From the NCBI RefSeq assembly GCF_008244685.1, contig NZ_VTFT01000001.1, positions 2,583,248 through 2,647,247 of the forward strand: a DNA stretch of 64,000 nt, read 5' to 3'. This document shows positions 45,143 through 53,951 of this stretch, piece after piece. Position numbers and translations under genes: made by a program. Under the pieces are notes generated by a model. That model did no database searches. It was not told the origin of the DNA and was given only the letters and a program-made list of their open reading frames with translations. This stretch comes from Luteimonas viscosa (GTDB taxonomy: Bacteria > Pseudomonadota > Gammaproteobacteria > Xanthomonadales > Xanthomonadaceae). Each line of letters starts with the position of its first letter. Position 1 is the stretch's first letter.

Positions 45143-46333
45143 TCAGCGGTTCTCGGCCTGCGGCTGCGCGTCAGAGGTCGGCTGGATCTTGTTGTTGACC
45201 GTCACCTCGGCTTCGTTGCGCAGCTTGAGCAGGCCGCTGGTCGCCACCCGTTCGCCGGGCTTCAGGCCCTCGGTCACGGCGATCAGGTCGCCGCGGGTGG
45301 TGCCGGTCTTGATGAAGCGCTGGTTGACCACGAGCTTGTCGCCGGTCAGCGCATTGCCCTGCATGTCGGTCTCGCCTTCCTCGCGCGGCACTTCGCTGAT
45401 CACGAACACCGCGTTGCCGTAGGGATTGAAGCTGACCGCGGTCTGCGGGATCACCACCACGTCGCGCTCGCCGCCGAGCGCCAGCGACACGTGGGCGAAC
45501 GCGCCCGGACGCAGCTCGCCGTCGGGGTTTTCCAGCGTGGCCTGCGCGGTGAAGTTGCGCGTGCCGGGGTCGACCCCCGGTTCGATCGCCGTCACCCGGC
45601 CCTCGAACACCTTGCCGGGCAGCGCATCGACGGTGGCGCGGATCGTCGTGCCCTGCTGCAGCTTGTCCATGTACAGCTCGGGCAGGTTGAAGTCGAGGTA
45701 GATCGGGTCGAGCTGCTGCAGGCTGACGATGGGATCGCCCGGCGAGACGAACTGGCCGAGGTTGACCTTGCGGATGCCGAGCTCGCCGCTGAACGGCGCG
45801 CGGATGGTCTTCTGCGCGATCAGCGCGCGCTGCGCGTCGGCCTGGGCGCGTGCGCTGGCGGCGGTGGCCGTGCGCTGCTGCACCTCGTCCAGCGAGACCA
45901 GCTGGTCCTTGCCCAGCTGCTGCCAGCGCTCGGCCTGCACGTCGGCCAGGCGCGCGGCGGTCTCCAGCGACTTCAGCGTGGCCAGCTCGTTGTCGGTGTT
46001 CAGGCGCACCAGCACGTCGCCGGCCTTGACCGGCTGCCCGGCCTCGAACTCGATCGCGCGCACCACGCCGCCGGCCTCGGTGGTGACGTCGGTGCCGTTC
46101 ACGGCGACCAGGGTGCCGACCGCCTCCGCGTCGTCCGACCAGCGCTCGGCACGCGCCACCGAGGCGCTCACCGCCGACGCCGGCTGCGGCATGTTGTCGA
46201 AGAAGTTGTTGGTCTGCGCGCCGATGAAGGCCTTGACGGCGAACACGCCGCCGAACACCAGCGCGGTCGCCAGCAGCATCAGGATCAGGCGCAACGCGAA
46301 TCGCGGCTTGCGCTTCTGGGGGGCAGTGGACAT
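45143..46333 (-). CDS. RND periplasmic adaptor 1 (membrane fusion protein)
   Basis: A 396-residue membrane fusion protein anchored by an N-terminal transmembrane helix (about residues 12-33), with no lipobox. It has a barrel-sandwich/lipoyl half-motif (VVRAIEFEAGQPVKAGDVLV), an alpha-hairpin (about 100-165), the second lipoyl half (IRAPFSGELGIRKVNLGQFV) and beta-barrel and membrane-proximal domains. It links permease 1 to an outer-membrane channel. It lies 24 bases after the TetR stop on the same strand, so all three genes probably form an operon. Confidence 0.92.
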   Translation of the reverse strand: MSTAPQKRKPRFALRLILMLLATALVFGGVFAVKAFIGAQTNNFFDNMPQPASAVSASVARAERWSDDAEAVGTLVAVNGTDVTTEAGGVVRAIEFEAGQPVKAGDVLVRLNTDNELATLKSLETAARLADVQAERWQQLGKDQLVSLDEVQQRTATAASARAQADAQRALIAQKTIRAPFSGELGIRKVNLGQFVSPGDPIVSLQQLDPIYLDFNLPELYMDKLQQGTTIRATVDALPGKVFEGRVTAIEPGVDPGTRNFTAQATLENPDGELRPGAFAHVSLALGGERDVVVIPQTAVSFNPYGNAVFVISEVPREEGETDMQGNALTGDKLVVNQRFIKTGTTRGDLIAVTEGLKPGERVATSGLLKLRNEAEVTVNNKIQPTSDAQPQAENR

Positions 46334-46357
46334 GGGGGGAGCCTTGGTGGAAAGGAA

Positions 46358-47104
46358 TCAGCGGGTCGAGCGGGTGGGATAGGGGCAGGGCGCGTCGAAC
46401 ACGTCGCGGCACAGGCGTTGCGTCATGCGGTCGAGCGCGTCGTCGTCGCCGGGATCGAACAGGGGTTGCCAGCCGTAGCCGTTGAGCAGGTAGTGCAGGT
46501 GCTTGAACAGCAGCCGGTACGGATCGCCGATGCCGGCCGGATCCAGCAGCCCCTGCTGCTGCGCGAGAGTATGCATGCCCAGGCACAGGATCCATGGGCC
46601 GATCGTCAGGCATTCGTCCGGCATGGCGAATCCCGCCGGCAGGTCGCCGTTGCGGCGCGCCTCGGCGGCCACCCCGTCGACCAGGGCGGCCAGTGGCTCG
46701 CAGGCCTCCAGTGCGCGTCGCCGGCTGTCGGCGGACGCGGCGCCCCAGACGACGTCGGTCCACACGAACTGGGCGAGGCGGAAATGCTCGGGCTGCTCGC
46801 GCAGCACGATCAGGTCGGCCAGCGCGATCGCGACGATGCGGTCGCGGGTAGGGCCGTTCCAGCGCGCCGCGCGTTCGAACAGTTCGACCCGACCGATGCA
46901 GTTGCGCGTCGACAGCGCCACCAGCAGGTCCTCCTTGCTGGCGAAGTGCTTGTACAGGGTGCCGATCGCGTACTCGCATTCCTCGGCGATCCTCGACATC
47001 TGCAGGTTGAGCAGCCCGTCGCGCTGGATCAGCGCCTGCGCGCAGTCGAGGAACAGGTCCTCGCGGCGCGCGAATTCCCGCTGTTTGCGATCGACGGTGG
47101 CCAT
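46358..47104 (-). CDS. TetR family transcriptional regulator
   Basis: A 248-residue repressor. The N-terminal helix-turn-helix is at about residues 15-60 (MSRIAEECEYAIGTLYKHFASKEDLL). The ligand-binding domain is longer than usual for the family. It heads the operon with adaptor 1 and permease 1 and is divergent from a second adaptor-permease pair. A perfect TGAACC-A-GGTTCA palindrome 37 bases upstream is the probable operator and would control both directions. The ATG at 47104 is chosen because the HTH begins shortly after it; a longer start at 47194 would run through the operator. Confidence 0.9.
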   Translation of the reverse strand: MATVDRKQREFARREDLFLDCAQALIQRDGLLNLQMSRIAEECEYAIGTLYKHFASKEDLLVALSTRNCIGRVELFERAARWNGPTRDRIVAIALADLIVLREQPEHFRLAQFVWTDVVWGAASADSRRRALEACEPLAALVDGVAAEARRNGDLPAGFAMPDECLTIGPWILCLGMHTLAQQQGLLDPAGIGDPYRLLFKHLHYLLNGYGWQPLFDPGDDDALDRMTQRLCRDVFDAPCPYPTRSTR

Positions 47105-47140
47105 GGGCGTGAGGGGGAGGACGTCGGCAGGCGGGCATTG

Positions 47141-47153
47141 TGAACCAGGTTCA
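47141..47153. promoter_or_regulatory. Probable TetR operator
   Basis: TGAACCAGGTTCA is a perfect palindrome with a one-base centre, between the divergent tetR and adaptor 2 genes. A second GTTCATT repeats 20 bases further on (47168-47174). A TATACT hexamer at 47240-47245 may be the -10 of the adaptor 2 operon. Confidence 0.7.
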
Positions 47154-47304
47154 TTCCATGATCCAGCGTTCATTTGCGGCGGGCAGGGCGCCATGGCCCC
47201 CCCTGACGAACGGCAGGGTCTGACGGTCCGGCTCGCAAGTATACTCGCCGGTACAGAAATTAATCACGCCCGTGCCTGCGCGGGCCCCGCCAGGGATTTG
47301 CCCG

Positions 47305-48525
47305 ATGCGCCGCCTCCTCGCCCCCGTGCCGCTGCTCCTCCTGCTTGCCGCCTGTGGCGGCGAGCAGGCCCCCGCGACCCCGCCCCCGCCGGAGGTCGGC
47401 GTGATCGAGGCGACGCCCGCCAACCTGCCGCTGACGCTCGACATCGGGGGCCGCCTGGCGCCGTTCCGCAGTGCCGACGTGCGCGCGCGGGTACCGGGCG
47501 TGCTGCAGAAGCGGGTGTACGCCGAGGGCAGCGATGTCCGCGAGGGCGACGTGCTGTTCCTGATCGATCCGGCACCGCTGCAGGCGGCGCTGGGGACCGC
47601 CCAGGCCTCGCTCGCGCAGGCGCAGGCGAACTACGCCAACGCGAAGGCCGGCGCCGACCGTGCGCGCCAGCTGGCGCCGCAGAACTACGTCTCGCAGTCC
47701 GACCTCGACAATGCGCTCGCCGCCGAACGCAGCGCCGCGGCGGCGGTACAGGCGGGGCGCGCGGCGGTCGATTCGGCGCGCATCAACCTCGGTTACGCGA
47801 CCGTGCGCGCGCCGATCGCGGGCATCGCCGGCAAGCAACGCGTCACCGAAGGGGCGCTGGTCGGACAGGGCGATGCGACCCTGCTGACCACGGTCGACCA
47901 GGTGGACCCGTTGTACGTGAACTTCTCGATCAGCGTCAGCGAACTCGGGCGCATCCGCGCGATCGTCGCGGCCAGCGGCCGCGACCGGTCCGAGGTCGCG
48001 GTGCGCCTGCCGGACGGCAGCGAGCACGCGCACAAGGGCGCGCTCGACTTCTCGGCGGACCTGGTCGATCCGGCGACCGGCGCGGTCTCCATGCGCGCGA
48101 GCGTGCCCAACCCCGACAGGCGCCTGCTGCCCGGCACCTACGTGACCCTGGAGGCGACGATGGGCATGCAGCAGGGCGTGTTCGCGATCCCGCAGGCGGC
48201 GGTGCAACGCGACGCGAGCGGCGCCTACGTTCTGGTGGTGGGTGCCGACGGCAAGGTCGCACGCAGGGACGTGGAGACTTCGACGGCCAGCGAGGGCAAC
48301 TGGATCGTCACGGACGGCCTTTCCGCCGGCGAGCAGGTGATCGTGGCCGGGGTGCAGAAGGTGCGCGTGGATGCGCCGGCCAGGGCGGTGCCGTGGCAGC
48401 GCGACGGTGCGGCGCCGCCGGCGAAGCAGGCGCCCGCCCCCGGCGCTCCGCAGCCTGCGGCACGACCCGCGGCGCCTGTCGCGCCATCCGAAGGCGCGCC
48501 TGCCGACGCCGACGCCGAGGGCTGA
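47305..48525 (+). CDS. RND periplasmic adaptor 2 (lipoprotein)
   Basis: A 406-residue membrane fusion protein of the MexA/AcrA type, with a lipoprotein signal (LLLLAAC). It has lipoyl halves (VLQKRVYAEGSDVREGDVLF and TVRAPIAGIAGKQRV), an alpha-hairpin (about 95-150), a beta-barrel and a Pro/Ala-rich C-terminal tail. The ATG at 47305 begins directly with the signal peptide, so the longer frame from 47272 is not preferred. It starts six bases upstream of permease 2, in the same operon. Confidence 0.92.
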   Translation: MRRLLAPVPLLLLLAACGGEQAPATPPPPEVGVIEATPANLPLTLDIGGRLAPFRSADVRARVPGVLQKRVYAEGSDVREGDVLFLIDPAPLQAALGTAQASLAQAQANYANAKAGADRARQLAPQNYVSQSDLDNALAAERSAAAAVQAGRAAVDSARINLGYATVRAPIAGIAGKQRVTEGALVGQGDATLLTTVDQVDPLYVNFSISVSELGRIRAIVAASGRDRSEVAVRLPDGSEHAHKGALDFSADLVDPATGAVSMRASVPNPDRRLLPGTYVTLEATMGMQQGVFAIPQAAVQRDASGAYVLVVGADGKVARRDVETSTASEGNWIVTDGLSAGEQVIVAGVQKVRVDAPARAVPWQRDGAAPPAKQAPAPGAPQPAARPAAPVAPSEGAPADADAEG

Positions 48526-48531
48526 CCGGCC

Positions 48532-51500
48532 ATGCCAAGGTTCTTCATCCACCACCCGGTCTTCGCCTGGGTCGTCGCGATCCTGATTTCGCTCAGCGGC
48601 GTGATCGCGCTGCTCAACATGGGCGTCGAGTCGTATCCCAACGTCGCCCCGCCGCAGGTCACCATCAGTGCCACCTATCCCGGTGCCGACGCGCAGACCG
48701 CCGAGCAGGCGGTCACCCAGGTCATCGAGCAGCAACTGACCGGCATCGACAACCTGCTGTACTTCAGCTCCTCGTCGAGCTCCTCGGGCGGCGTGTCGAT
48801 CACGCTGACCTTCGAGAGCGGCACCGATCCGGACATCGCCCAGGTGCAGGTGCAGAACAAGGTGTCGCTGGCGACGGCGCGCCTGCCGACCGAGGTGATC
48901 CAGCAGGGCGTGGTGGTGGCCAAGGCCAACAGCGGCTTCCTGATGGTGGTCGGCCTGCGCTCCGTCGATGCCTCGATGGACCGCAACGCGCTCAACGACA
49001 TGATCGCCTCGCGCATCCTGGAGCCGCTGGCGCGGGTGCCGGGCGTGGGCAATACCCAGCACTTCGGTTCGTCCTACGCGATGAACATCTGGCTCGACCC
49101 CGAGAAGCTGCAGGGCTACGGCATGTCGGCCTCGCAGGCGCTCGCGGCGGTGCGCGGGCAGAACGCCCAGTTCGCCGCAGGTTCGATCGGCGCAGATCCC
49201 GCGCCGGAAGGCCAGGGCTTCACCGCCACCGTCGCCGCCGAGGGCCGCTTCAGCACGCCCGAACAGTTCCGGAACATCATCCTGCGTTCCGACGCCGACG
49301 GTGCCGTCGTGCGGCTGGGCGACGTGGCGCGCGTCGAGGTCGGCGCGCAGGGTTACGGCTTCGATGCCAAGTTCGACGGCAAGCCGGTGGGCGCGGTCGC
49401 GGTGACGCTGCAGCCGGGCGCGAACGCGCTGGCGGTGGCCGAGGCGGTCACCGCGCGCATGGACGAGCTGCAGGCGACGTTCCCGACCGGGGTGGAGTGG
49501 TTCACGCCGTTCGACACCACCACCTTCGTCCGGATCTCGATCGAGGAAGTGGTGGTGACCCTGGTCGAGGCGGTCGTGCTCGTGTTCCTGGTGATGCTGC
49601 TGTTCCTGCAGAACCTGCGCGCCACGATCATCCCGACCCTGGTGATCCCGGTCGCGCTGCTGGGCACGTTCCTGGGCCTGAGCATGATCTGGTTCACGGT
49701 CAACCAGCTGACGCTGTTCGCGATGGTGCTGGCGATCGGTATCGTCGTGGACGACGCGATCATCGTGATCGAGAACGTCGAACGGATCATGGCCGAGGAG
49801 CATCTGCCGGCGCGCGAGGCGACCGAGAAGGCGATGGGCCAGATCACCGGCGCCGTGGTCGCGATCACGGTGGTGCTGGCGGCGGTGTTCATCCCCAGCG
49901 CCTTGCAGGGGGGGGCATCGGGCGAGATCTACAAGCAGTTCGCGATCACCATCGCGATGGCGATGGGCTTCTCGGCCTTCCTCGCGCTGGGCTTCACCCC
50001 GGCGCTGTGCGCGAGCTTCCTCAAGCAACATGACCCGGACGCTTCGAAGAAGCAGAACGTCGTCTACCGCACCTTCAACAGGTACTACGACCGCATCAGC
50101 CGCACTTACGTGGGGCATATCGGGAGCGCGGTGAAGCACGCGCCCCGCTGGATGATGGTGTTCGCGGCGATCGCCGTGGTCTGCGCGCTGCTGTTCACCC
50201 GACTGCCGGGCAGCTTCGTGCCGGAGGAGGACCAGGGCTACGCCCTGGCCATCGTGCAATTGCCGCCCGGCTCGAGCCTGCAGCGCACGCAGGCGGTGTT
50301 CGAGGACGTGCGCACCACCATGGAAGGCCTCGACGGCTACGAAGGCATGATGCAGATCGCCGGCTTCAGCTTCGTCGGCCAGGGCGAGAACGTGGGCATG
50401 GCGTTCATCCGGCTCGACCACTGGGACGAGCGGGACGTCACCGTGCCCGAGTTCATCGCGCAGGCCAACGGCGCGCTGCAGGGCATCAAGGAAGCGCAGA
50501 TCTTCGTGGTCAACCTGCCGACCATCCGTGGCCTGGGCCAGTTCGGCGGCTTCGACATGTACCTGCAGGATCGCGCAGGCCTCGGCCGCGAGGCGCTGGG
50601 CGCGGCGCGCGACACGCTGGTCGCCAGTGCCGCGCAGCAGCCGGAGCTGTTGACCGCGGTGCGCCCCAACACCCTGCAGGACGCGCCGCAGCTCAGGCTC
50701 GACGTCGACCGCGCGCAGGCGCAGGCGATGGGCCTGTCGGTGAGCGACGTGTACAGCGCGATCCAGCTGATGCTGGCGCCGGTGTACGTCAACGACTACT
50801 TCTCAGAAGGTCGCGTCAAGCGCGTGATCATGCGCGCCGACGCGCAGTTCCGCAGCGGTCCGGAATCGTTCTCGCGCTTCTACACGCCGTCGGCGCTGGA
50901 GAACGTCGACGGCAACCCGGCGATGGTCCCGCTCAGCAACGTGGTGTCCACGCGATGGCAGATGAACGCCCCGGCGCTGACCCGCTACAACGGCTACTCG
51001 GCGGTGAACATCAACGGCTCGCCGGCGCCAGGCCGCAGCTCCGGCGAGGCGATGGCGGCGATGGAGGACATCGTCGGCAACGAACTGCCGACCGGCATCG
51101 GCTACGACTGGACCGGGCTGTCGTACCAGGAAATCATCGCCGGCAATACCGCGACGTTGCTGCTGGTGCTGTCGGTGCTGGTGGTGTTCCTGTGCCTCGC
51201 GGCGCTGTACGAGAGCTGGTCGATCCCGGTCTCGGTGCTGCTGGTGGTGCCGCTGGGCCTGCTCGGCGCGGTGCTGTTCACGATGATGCGCGGGCTGTCG
51301 AACGACATCTTCTTCAAGATCGGCCTGGTGACGGTGATCGGCCTGGCGGCGAAGAACGCGATCCTGATCGTCGAGTTCGCGGTGCTCGAGCGCACCCAGG
51401 GCAAGACGTTGCGCGAGGCGGTGATCGAGGCGGCGCGCCTGCGCTTCCGTCCGATCCTGATGACGTCCTTCGCCTTCATCATGGGCGTGGTGCCGATGGC

Positions 51501-51705
51501 GATCTCCACCGGCGCCGGCGCCAACGCCCGCCACGCGATCGGCACCGGCGTGATCGGCGGCATGCTGTTCGCCACCTTCCTCGGCCTGCTGCTGATCCCG
51601 GTGTTCTTCGTCGCGGTGCGGCGCATGCTCGGCGACAGGATGGACGAGCCGCTGCCGACGACGGACGAGGCCACGCCGTCACCCGGGCCCGCATCGAACG
51701 ACTGA
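48532..51705 (+). CDS. RND efflux permease 2 (AcrB/MexB-like)
   Basis: A 1057-residue HAE1-family pump: MPRFFIHHPVFAWVVAILI is the classic AcrB-type N-terminus with TM1. The porter domain contains the SSSSSSSGG loop. TM4 has AIGIVVDDAIIVIEN with the proton-relay Asp pair. GFTPALCASFLK and the C-terminal TM8-12 half follow. It works with adaptor 2 as a tripartite exporter, but the expected TolC/OprM-type gene is missing downstream. The 147 bases after it (51706-51852) lie between convergent genes and hold no clear terminator. Confidence 0.94.
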   Translation: MPRFFIHHPVFAWVVAILISLSGVIALLNMGVESYPNVAPPQVTISATYPGADAQTAEQAVTQVIEQQLTGIDNLLYFSSSSSSSGGVSITLTFESGTDPDIAQVQVQNKVSLATARLPTEVIQQGVVVAKANSGFLMVVGLRSVDASMDRNALNDMIASRILEPLARVPGVGNTQHFGSSYAMNIWLDPEKLQGYGMSASQALAAVRGQNAQFAAGSIGADPAPEGQGFTATVAAEGRFSTPEQFRNIILRSDADGAVVRLGDVARVEVGAQGYGFDAKFDGKPVGAVAVTLQPGANALAVAEAVTARMDELQATFPTGVEWFTPFDTTTFVRISIEEVVVTLVEAVVLVFLVMLLFLQNLRATIIPTLVIPVALLGTFLGLSMIWFTVNQLTLFAMVLAIGIVVDDAIIVIENVERIMAEEHLPAREATEKAMGQITGAVVAITVVLAAVFIPSALQGGASGEIYKQFAITIAMAMGFSAFLALGFTPALCASFLKQHDPDASKKQNVVYRTFNRYYDRISRTYVGHIGSAVKHAPRWMMVFAAIAVVCALLFTRLPGSFVPEEDQGYALAIVQLPPGSSLQRTQAVFEDVRTTMEGLDGYEGMMQIAGFSFVGQGENVGMAFIRLDHWDERDVTVPEFIAQANGALQGIKEAQIFVVNLPTIRGLGQFGGFDMYLQDRAGLGREALGAARDTLVASAAQQPELLTAVRPNTLQDAPQLRLDVDRAQAQAMGLSVSDVYSAIQLMLAPVYVNDYFSEGRVKRVIMRADAQFRSGPESFSRFYTPSALENVDGNPAMVPLSNVVSTRWQMNAPALTRYNGYSAVNINGSPAPGRSSGEAMAAMEDIVGNELPTGIGYDWTGLSYQEIIAGNTATLLLVLSVLVVFLCLAALYESWSIPVSVLLVVPLGLLGAVLFTMMRGLSNDIFFKIGLVTVIGLAAKNAILIVEFAVLERTQGKTLREAVIEAARLRFRPILMTSFAFIMGVVPMAISTGAGANARHAIGTGVIGGMLFATFLGLLLIPVFFVAVRRMLGDRMDEPLPTTDEATPSPGPASND

Positions 51706-51852
51706 CGGCTGGCTGGGGAACGCGCGTGGCGGGGGCCGCCATGTGCGTCGATGCGCGGCGGTGTCCTGGCCGTCAGTCGTGAAGCGGCCGGTCCCCGGCC
51801 CTGGAGCCATGCTGCGCAGGCACGACGCGCAGGCCGCGCCGCCGCGGCCGAC

Positions 51853-52791
51853 TCAGCCGTGGCGCGACAGGTGCATGGCGTAGAAGGCGGCGCCCAGGTG
51901 CGGTGGACGCAGCGGCGCACGCACGTCGAAGCGCGGGCAGGCCGCGTGCAGCGCCTGGGTGAACGGCGCCAGTAGCAGTGCGCCGGCGCTGAACGCGCCA
52001 CCCGAGTACGACACCGGCACCGCCTCGCCGTCGTCGAAGGCGAGCGTGCGGCGCAGCGCGTCGGCGATGCGCGCCAGCTCCTCGCCGGCCACGCGGAAGA
52101 TGCCGGCGGCGGTGGGGTCGCCCAGTCCTGCGGCCTCGGCCACCAGCGGCGAGAGCTGCGCCAGAGCGCCACGCGCCAGCGCATCCTCCCCGTACACGTG
52201 CGCGCACAGGTCCAGATCGTGTCGCAACCCGAGACGCTCGCGCAGCAGCGTGTGCAACGGGCCGCGCGGCAGCCGTCCGTCGCTCATCCGCGAGAACGCG
52301 TTGAGTCCCTGCACCGCGATCCAGTAGGCCGAGCCTTCGTCCGAGAACGCCTCGCCCCAGCCGCCGCAACGCGCCGCGCGGTCGCCGCGCTGGCCGTAGC
52401 CGATCGAGCCGGTGCCGGCGACGACGTTGATGCCGTCGCCGCAGTCGAACGAACCCGCCCAGCCGCAGACCATGTCGTTGTCGCAGGTGTAGCGTTCGTG
52501 TCCCAGCAGGTCGCGCGGCATCGCATCGAGCAGCGGCGTGACGCGGCTGTCCTCGCCGTAGGCCGGGAGGCCGAAGAAGGCATGGCGGACATCGACGCGC
52601 GTGCGGCCGGCGCGCGCAAGCGCCGCGTCGATGCCTTCGCCCAGCGCCGCGCGCACGCCGTCGAGGCCGACCTGCGGATGGTAGGTGGTGCCGACCCGCG
52701 ATTCGCCGAGGAGGCCGCCGCTGGCGTCGACCACGGCGAAGCGGGTCTTGGTGCCGCCGCCGTCCACGCCCAGGAAGCAGTCGCCGGCCAT
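51853..52791 (-). CDS. agaK: N-acetylhexosamine kinase (BadF/BcrA family), AgaK-like
   Basis: A 312-residue ATP-dependent sugar kinase of the ASKHA fold. The phosphate-binding GVDGGGTKTRFAVVD is at about residues 8-22, with the second ATP motif (VVAGTGSIGYGQRGD) and the adenosine motif (SGGAFSAGALLLAPF). The BadF/BcrA group includes N-acetylglucosamine kinases. In an AgaS/AgaZ/AgaR context the substrate is probably N-acetylgalactosamine, giving GalNAc-6-P. The ATG overlaps the AgaS stop by one base. It is the last gene of the operon. Confidence 0.82.
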   Translation of the reverse strand: MAGDCFLGVDGGGTKTRFAVVDASGGLLGESRVGTTYHPQVGLDGVRAALGEGIDAALARAGRTRVDVRHAFFGLPAYGEDSRVTPLLDAMPRDLLGHERYTCDNDMVCGWAGSFDCGDGINVVAGTGSIGYGQRGDRAARCGGWGEAFSDEGSAYWIAVQGLNAFSRMSDGRLPRGPLHTLLRERLGLRHDLDLCAHVYGEDALARGALAQLSPLVAEAAGLGDPTAAGIFRVAGEELARIADALRRTLAFDDGEAVPVSYSGGAFSAGALLLAPFTQALHAACPRFDVRAPLRPPHLGAAFYAMHLSRHG

Positions 52792-53951
52792 CAATCGGCC
52801 AGCGGGTGGATGCGCACGCCCTGCACGACGCGGTTCACCGTGCCCTGCACGTTGGGATTGTCGGGCGACAGGCCGAGCGCGCGCGAGGCGAAGAACGCGT
52901 ACAGCTGGGCGACCGCGACGTAAGGCCACAACAGCTCGACGTCCCGCGCCGCGGCCATGCCGGGTACCGCGAGCGTGTCGCGCGCCGCCTGCGGCCGCGG
53001 ATGCGCGGTGACCTCGATCACGCGCGCGGCGCAGCCGTCCTGGCGCAGTTCGTCGACCAGGTCCTGGTCGTAGCGGCGGGTGGTCGCATCGCCGGAGACG
53101 AACACCACCACCAGGGTGCGGTCGGTGACGAAGGTCTTCGGCCCGTGGCGGAACCCGAGCGGGGAATCGAAGCAGGTCGCGACCGCGCCGTTGCTCAGCT
53201 CCCCCAGTTTCAGGCATGCCTCGCGGGCCAGGCCCTGGAAGGGTCCGCTGCCCAGATAGACGACGCGGTCGAAGCCGCGCAGCGCGAGTTCCTGCAGTGC
53301 CGGCCGGGCGTCCGCGATGACGCGGGCCATGGCATCTGCGACCGCCGCGATGCGTGCGTCCAGCGCCTCGACCCCCGCCAGCGCGGCGAGCGTGGCGTAC
53401 ATCATGCAGCTGAAGCTGGAGGTCATCGCGAAGCTGGCGTCGTGCGTCTCCTCCGGCAACTGCAGGGTCATCGCCTGGCGCGCGGCGACGCGGCCGAGCG
53501 CGCCGTCGGGATTGCAGGTGACCAGCAGGTGGCGCACGCCCGGGACCAGGGCTTCGGCCAGTTCGACCGCGGCCAGGCTTTCCGGGCTGTTGCCCGAGCG
53601 TCCGAACGAAACCAGCAGCAGCGGCCGGTCCGGGTCGACGTACAGACGCGGGCAGCTGACGATGTCGGTGGTCGGCACGGCATCCACGCGCGCGGCCAGC
53701 TGCCGATCGAGCAGGGGCGCCAGGCACTGGCCGATGTAGGCCGAAGTCCCGGCCCCGGTGAGGATGATGCGCGCCGCCGGATCGCGGGCGACCGGTCCGA
53801 CGAACGCCTCGATCCGCTCGCGCAGTTGCGAGAGCAGCGCGTGCGTTTGCGCGAGCATGCGCGGCTGCTGCTCGATCTCGCGCGCGGTGTGCAGCGCGCC
53901 GGATGCGGCGAGCTCCGGCTCCGGAACGCCCAGGTATTCAGCGGTGGTCAT
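52791..53951 (-). CDS. agaS: AgaS-like SIS-domain amino-sugar isomerase/deaminase
   Basis: A 386-residue cytoplasmic protein with two SIS sugar-isomerase domains. The first carries ILTGAGTSAYIGQ and SFGRSGNSPES, the second VYLGSGPFQGLAREACLKLGE and FRHGPKTFV. This architecture is AgaS, which converts galactosamine-6-P to tagatose-6-P with ammonia release. Start choice: the ATG at 53951 (MTTAEYLGVPE) fits family N-termini and overlaps the agaZ end by 14 bases; the ATG at 53981 is an alternative. Neither has a strong ribosome site, as expected for translational coupling. Confidence 0.87.
   Translation of the reverse strand: MTTAEYLGVPEPELAASGALHTAREIEQQPRMLAQTHALLSQLRERIEAFVGPVARDPAARIILTGAGTSAYIGQCLAPLLDRQLAARVDAVPTTDIVSCPRLYVDPDRPLLLVSFGRSGNSPESLAAVELAEALVPGVRHLLVTCNPDGALGRVAARQAMTLQLPEETHDASFAMTSSFSCMMYATLAALAGVEALDARIAAVADAMARVIADARPALQELALRGFDRVVYLGSGPFQGLAREACLKLGELSNGAVATCFDSPLGFRHGPKTFVTDRTLVVVFVSGDATTRRYDQDLVDELRQDGCAARVIEVTAHPRPQAARDTLAVPGMAAARDVELLWPYVAVAQLYAFFASRALGLSPDNPNVQGTVNRVVQGVRIHPLAD

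Noticed and set aside
41854..45198. Open frame of 1114 codons opposite RND permease 1
   Set aside because: High GC leaves the antisense frame open. It is dominated by His, Arg, Gln and Asp, has no known domain, and covers a clearly real permease gene.
51786..51801. Terminator between the convergent permease 2 and kinase genes
   Set aside because: A GGCCGG/CCGGCC palindrome is present but has only a three-base loop and no T run on either strand.
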